DNA of 64,000 bases from Antilocapra americana (taxonomy: Eukaryota; Chordata; Mammalia; Artiodactyla; Antilocapridae). Position numbers and translations under genes: made by a program. Each line of letters begins with the position of its first letter. Position 1 is the stretch's first letter. The notes beneath the pieces were generated by a model, which was not told where the DNA came from, did not search any database, and saw only the letters and a list, made by a program, of their open reading frames with translations. Below, piece after piece: positions 51,301-57,602 of this stretch. The stretch spans positions 1,456,421-1,520,420 of the forward strand of contig ML661382.1 of the NCBI GenBank assembly GCA_007570785.1, in the 5' to 3' direction.

Positions 51301-54300
51301 TTCTCAGTTTATAAAATGCTGATTGCATTATATAGGGCTCTCCTAGAGAGAAAGGAAAAAAAAATGTAGAATCCAGTGTTTACTAAACTTCTCTTTGTTG
51401 GAAACCCCTCAGAAGCCTCCGTTTGGGAAATGCTTCTGTAAGCAATGAAAGACCGCAGAAAGGTTTTGAACTGTTTAGAGAGATCAGATTTCTATTTAGA
51501 AATTCAGTCTGGGCAATGAGGAGTGAGGGAGAGATGGGGTTGAGATGAGAAACACGGAGACCATTTGGAAGCCTGTTAAGTGGTCCAGGGTTGGGGAGAT
51601 GCTGCCTGAACCACATACATTTGAGGTGTGCTGGAAGTCTGAGGGGATTCAAGAAGTATTAGGAGGTGGAGTCAGTAGTAGACTGAACTGCCATCATGAG
51701 GGAGGGGCCCCCGTCGACTACCAGGTTTCCGCTTCAGTCGTGTCTAATCAGTATTGGATGTAAGGTTCTGGCATCCAGGAGGTCTGCACTGGGGATGTAA
51801 CCGAGAGGCAGGCAGGACCTGATGACGGCGCCAAAGTCTCAAGGAGATGAGCTCATCACCAGGTTGCAAGTCTAAGAGGGAGAACAGGACTGCGGACAGA
51901 ACCAGGGGGACATCAGCCCTGAAGAAGTGAGTGGGATGGGGTAGTCCGCAGGAGGAGACAACAGGGCTCCTAAAAGCCAAGGGAGAGTGTTTCGAGAGGA
52001 AAATAGTAACTCCCCCAGGAAATGACAACAGCAGCGAAGTGTTTTTACCTGTCAGGTTTATCTGGTTTTTACCTGTGTTAAGGTGATACACAGGAGTACA
52101 CACACTCTCCATACAGAGAACACTGGCCAGAGTGAAGTAAATGGAATATATTCATAACATTATTTTTGAGAGTGTGCATTGGTGTAAGATTTTGTAGAGC
52201 AGTTGCTATTTAGTTGATAAGTCATGTCTGATTCTTTGTGACCCCATGGACTATATATATAGCCCACCAGGCTCCTCTGTCCATAGAGTTTCCCAGGCAA
52301 GAATACTGGAGTAGGTTACCATTTCCTTCTCCAGGGAATCTTCCCAACCCAGGGATCAAACCCACATTTCTGGCTTGGCAGACAGATCCTTTACCACTGG
52401 GCCACTCGGGAACCTGTAGATCAGTTGACAAGTACCAAAAACCTTAAGTGCGCATCCTTTCTCCCCAGCAAATCTGCTTGTAAAGACTTACCTTAAGGAA
52501 GTCATCATGGATGGGCACAAAACCTTTTTTCAAGTAGTCTGTCACAGCATTGTATACAGTGTGTTAAAAATTATGAACAAACACAACACAGGGTTGGTGA
52601 AATAAACTGCTCTCAGTATGATGAAATAATACTTTACAGCTAGCTGAAGTTATGTCAGGTACATCAGGCATGGAGGAATGTTTCTGATGTTTTTGCATTT
52701 TTTATATACGGGCATACACATACACAGATATATATTCCTCTGTCGTGCAGAGGAATAAAGACACTACAGTTTAACAGTACTGTCCCCTAAGGTTAGGCAC
52801 TTTTAATTCTTTGTGGTTGTCTGTAGCTTTCAACCTTTCCACAATTTAAAAGCATCCCCTGAGGCAGAAGTGGCCTGTGACCCTTGCCAGTGATTGCCCT
52901 GGGGAAGGGGGTCGTTAAAGGGTTGTGCAGCCCAGAGTGGGATGAGCTCGTGCAGCTGATGATGCACAGAGCTGGGGGTGGGCAGAGGGCAGCTCGGGTG
53001 GAAGATAAAGATTCTGGTCCCAGTTCTTGCATAGTTTTCCCTGCCCTCAGCCTCTGAGTGCTATAGTTTTCCGTGACGTGGAGATGCTGACTGACTACCA
53101 AGAACAGTCAAGCATAGTATTTACATGTGATCACGCGCTGTAAACTTCAGAGCACATGGGGAACATGTTATTGTTATATTATTGCATTTAACATATAATT
53201 GCCCTCATAAGTGATGCCATTTCAAAGTCTTCCTCTTGTGTCACTGTGTTGTTTTCTGGAGAGTGAGCTCAGTGAACTGTTAAGTCTTGTAGGTTTAAAC
53301 CACACGTCTGAAGTTCTTTCTGGCCTAGCGTCATAAACCACTCCTCTGAGGCGTCGTGGTCCTCAGTTGAGGAATGATTTCCATTTGTCAGTGTTACTTC
53401 CACACTTGCTGTGCATCCACCGTTTTGTTGGGCACGTTAGCAAGCATAAGATAAAATAAGTGTTTAACAATACAGAATGTTATTAAGTACCCAGGTTAGT
53501 GCTGAAGGAAATTCTCTTTAAGAATCATGAATTTAGACACGGAGGGAAGTGCTGGAGTTTGGAAAGAGGATGAGTAGGGAACCAGAGGGCCCAGGAATGG
53601 ATTTTGAAGGGCATGTTCTGTTGGGACCTGAGAAGGAAGGAAACAGGTTAGCATTCCAGGGACCAGAAATCCTACACCGTCAGACAAGAAGGACCCTTAG
53701 ACATCAGTCAGCCTGATTGATCATCTCTAGGGAGGCTGAGGAAACAGAGCCCCAGGCAGGAAGGATCACGGCTGGGAAGAGCCTGGACTGTAACTTGGAG
53801 GTTTTGATATCCAAGTTAGCCCTTTTAAGCTGATGCTCTGATATGTTATGTCAACTTCACATATTGAAAAGAATTTGGATTTGACTTGGGAATTTAAACC
53901 ACTCTGCTTACGAAGCCTTGTGCAACCTGATTTAAAGTCTGATTCTACCAAGAAATGCCTCAGATTCTTGAGGACTTGTGGGACTGGGCAGGAGAGAGGA
54001 GTGTGTACCATTACCTGAAATCTCCTAAACTTAGAGTTTCTGGCCAAAGTAAAAGAGCTAATATAGGAAAGAATGGCAAACAGTTTGTTTATGATGCTTC
54101 CCTTTTCCCAGGCTTTACTAACAGTCCAGTTTGTTTAGACCTCCCCTAAACAGGGAGCAGCTTGGGGGTGAATGAGGAGACAGAAGGTGATCACAGAATT
54201 AACACCTTTCCGTGAGCAGTAACCTAGGAACACATTGCAGAGGAATTGTTTGTTTTAAATGCATAACGTCTTTCCCAGTTAATGTGTGTGTTGACGTGGG

Positions 54301-57300
54301 GTTCTGGTCTGGTGGCTCCAGGAAGCACCGGGGCAGCACCGCCGGCCTCAGTGCTGTTCCCAGACTCTCCAGCTGACCTTCTCTCCCACCGCAGGTCTGC
54401 CTTCAGCTTCTCGTGGCTTCCAGCTTTTGACTTAATGGTTTCTCACTGGCAAGTTTTGTGCATGGTCTCTCTCTCCTCCCACATGTTTACTTCTTAACAG
54501 TTCAGCCCAGATCTTTTTACTGTCCTGAGTTCCTGGACCCCTTTCTTTGGGATTATTATCAACCAAATTCAAGTAGAAGAGTCTAGATCAGTGGTCCCCA
54601 ACCTTTTTTGGCACCAGGGACCAGTTTCGTGGAAGACAGTTTTTCCACGGAACCAGGGGAGGGGATAGTTTCTAGATGATTCAAGTACATAACACTCGCT
54701 GTGCCCTTCCTTTCTAATCTAATGCAGCCCCTGGTCTGATAGGGGGTACCGGTCTGCGGCCCAGAGGTTGGGGACCCTTGTCTAGATGATGTCAATTGCA
54801 GTGATCTGTTTTTCTATACTGTTGCATTACCATGTGTCCTGCAAGCGTTGAGCAAAAAGTACACATGTCCTGTGAGAGAGAAAAGAGGGGTTTTGATTTA
54901 ACCTCGGAGGTTTGTGGACTGCTGCATCTGCTTTCTCTTGACCCCAGGGGACAGCGGCAAGGCAGGATCGTGACTGCAGCATGGGGATGGTGCTTGGGAC
55001 ACAGAGAGTTCTTTATTACAGCAAACCAGGGGGCTTATTCGCTAATGTGTCTGCTGTGGGTGAGAATCATGACGAGGCTGATAAGTCAGGAGTTTGTCTC
55101 TATTTTAGAAGAAGCCACAGATGGTACTAAACCTGTAAATTATGTAACTGTTTTCGTGGGGTCAAGCAGCTGCATGACCGTCGAAGATGTATTTTTTCAA
55201 GGTTAACTGTCACTGTATGTGTGTGTGTTTCTTCCCCTTTTCTAGCACGAGGTAGAACTAACATCGAACTTAGAGAGAAATTCATCCTCCCTGAGGGGGC
55301 ATCCCAGGGCATGACCCCTTTCCGGTCCCGGGGTCGAAGGTCCAAACCGTCTTCCCGCGCAGCCTCCCCTACCCGCTCCAGCTCAAGTGCTAGTCAGAGT
55401 AACCACAGCTGTACGTCCATGCCGTCTTCTCCAGCCACCCCAGCCAGTGGCGCCAAGGTACGTACAACCTCAGGCATGACCTCCTGCCCCTCTCCCAGCT
55501 CTGCACATCATTCAGTGTAGCCTCTGAAAGACTCCAGTGAGGAGAGGAACTTGAAGACATACAGACCAGGCTGCCCAGGCCCTAGTGGTACACAGACTGG
55601 ACCTTTAACACAGCCGCAGAGGATGTTTAAATAGGAATTGAGTCGTTAGGTCCAAAAAGTGCTTCTTATATTCCCATTTTGAGTTTGAACCCATCCAGAG
55701 TTACTGATCTTGAAAATCCAGGCACACTCTGTGCAGCTGGAGCTAAGTAAAAGAAGTTCGTTGTGATGATGGGTTGTAGATGAAGAACGCTACTGCCTTT
55801 TCTGCCTTGGCCCCTTTTGTCCCGTTGGACTGATGCACATTTTATTTTGTTTTCTGTTTCTTTAATATTTAGTGTCTTCTATTTATTATTTATTTATTTA
55901 TTATTTATTTTATGTTCCCAATTTGCTCCCTTTCTGTTCCCCTTTCAATTGTTCCCGTCCTTCCCTTTGGATTTCCGTTTCACAGACTCCGCTTCAGTTC
56001 TCTCGCTGTTATGACAAACCCTGGTTGGTAAACAGTAGAGCTGGCACCCCTGTCAGGGACAGCCACTATCCTGACCTCCAGCTGCCCAGCCCCGAGGTAG
56101 AGTATGGCTTTGGTGACTAAGGACACAGGCAAGACCAGGCCCTCGCTCGTGCCGAGAACCTGACCGGCTCTTCCTCCTGGCACGAGTCCGTGCTCTTGTC
56201 CATCTTTGTGGTGGTTGCTTTCACAGCTGATTCATCCCGTCCGTTGTCTTTCAGGGGTTTCTAACTCGGATTCACCAAAATTGGAGATAAATAAGAGATG
56301 CCTGAGACTGGATTGCGTAACAACTTCCCAACAGTCCTTAGACTGATATTTGTTCAGGGTGGTAAACAGTGGTCATTCTTGGTGATTTATCAATATTGTT
56401 TATAATCAGGCCTCTTGGAGTCTCCAGGCGTCGTATGTGACACAAACGAGTTATGAACACTTGAAATTCAACGACGGTGCATGTCCAACAGTGTTCTCTC
56501 TTTGCTTAGGACAGAAGAGTGGCTGGCACCCTCCCGCCTGGAGTCACATTCCGGGGGTGGTTGGTACTGCCACACTGGCCCGAGGCTTGGGTGCTGCCTG
56601 CTTCAGCCAAGCACAGTATTTGTGGACACTGCTCTGAGGCTCAGGTTTTCGTTTCCGAATCCCTCAGCCCAGGCACTTGGGTCTGTACAGCCTTGATTTG
56701 AATACACACGCCAGCAACTCCGCATGTTCAAGTGTGGTCGTTAAGGTGCCCAAGTGCTTTTGGAAGAGCAGCGTTTCAGAAATCAAGCGTGGACTGGCAG
56801 CTTGTCTGATAGCGGTGCGGCTGGTGCTCTAGCTCCTGCCGGGAAACACTGGGCTCTTGTGCCTTAAACCGTGGCACTGCATTGAGCCGTGTAAAGCTCC
56901 AACCGGTGTAAACAGGAGGCCCAAGAAGCCTGTGTCCACAGGTGGACTCGCTTCTCTGGGTTTCATCCCGCTTCAGTTCAGAAATACATCCGGCTTAAAA
57001 CGTGATCTGGGGACCCACTGACACTAAAACCCCATGATTCAACCTGCCTGTCCTGCTTTTTCTTCTTTAGTGGCTCCAGTTTCATGAACATCTCAAAAGT
57101 CCTAGAATTTTTAATGTTTTAATTACAAAGTGACAATTCTCATAGGATTCTGATAGATCAGCCTTTGTGTCTTAAGGTTTTGTCTTTGGTTTCATTTCAA
57201 GGTTTCGTCTTCTCTTAACTACTGGTATTCTGTACACTGTCCTGGCGCAGACTCCCAGCCCGACATCTCTGGGGCCATGTCTGCCCAGCAACAGTAGCTT

Positions 57301-57571
57301 CTGAAACTGGTGCTCTTCCTCCTGTGTGGGCCAGGAGGGTTTGTGCTGGAATGTGAATCCCTCTGTCGCTTTTGCTCTTTCGTTATAAAGAAAAAAGAAA
57401 CAATGAAATGGGTCGCTTTACCCTTTTCTTTATATAAACATCTTAAAAGTCCTGGAAAACAATTTACATGATTGATTTCAAAGAAAAATTAGAAGAGCAT
57501 GCTGTGGCATGAGTGATACTCAGAACAGATTTAAAATATTTCCTCTCCAAATTCTTTAAAAAAAAAATAAT

Positions 57572-57602
<31 letters not shown>

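Larger units (their letters stand above)
48699..55245 (+). other. MACF1: Intron 41 (6.5 kb)
   Basis: MIR at 48,915-49,140, two CHR SINEs in opposite orientation (49,312-49,427 and 49,638-49,785), an old L1 piece at 50,930-51,085, L2-like sequence near 51,460-51,700, a Bov-tA SINE at 52,204-52,414 and a hAT-type element at 54,589-54,780. No further exon recognised. Confidence 0.6.
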
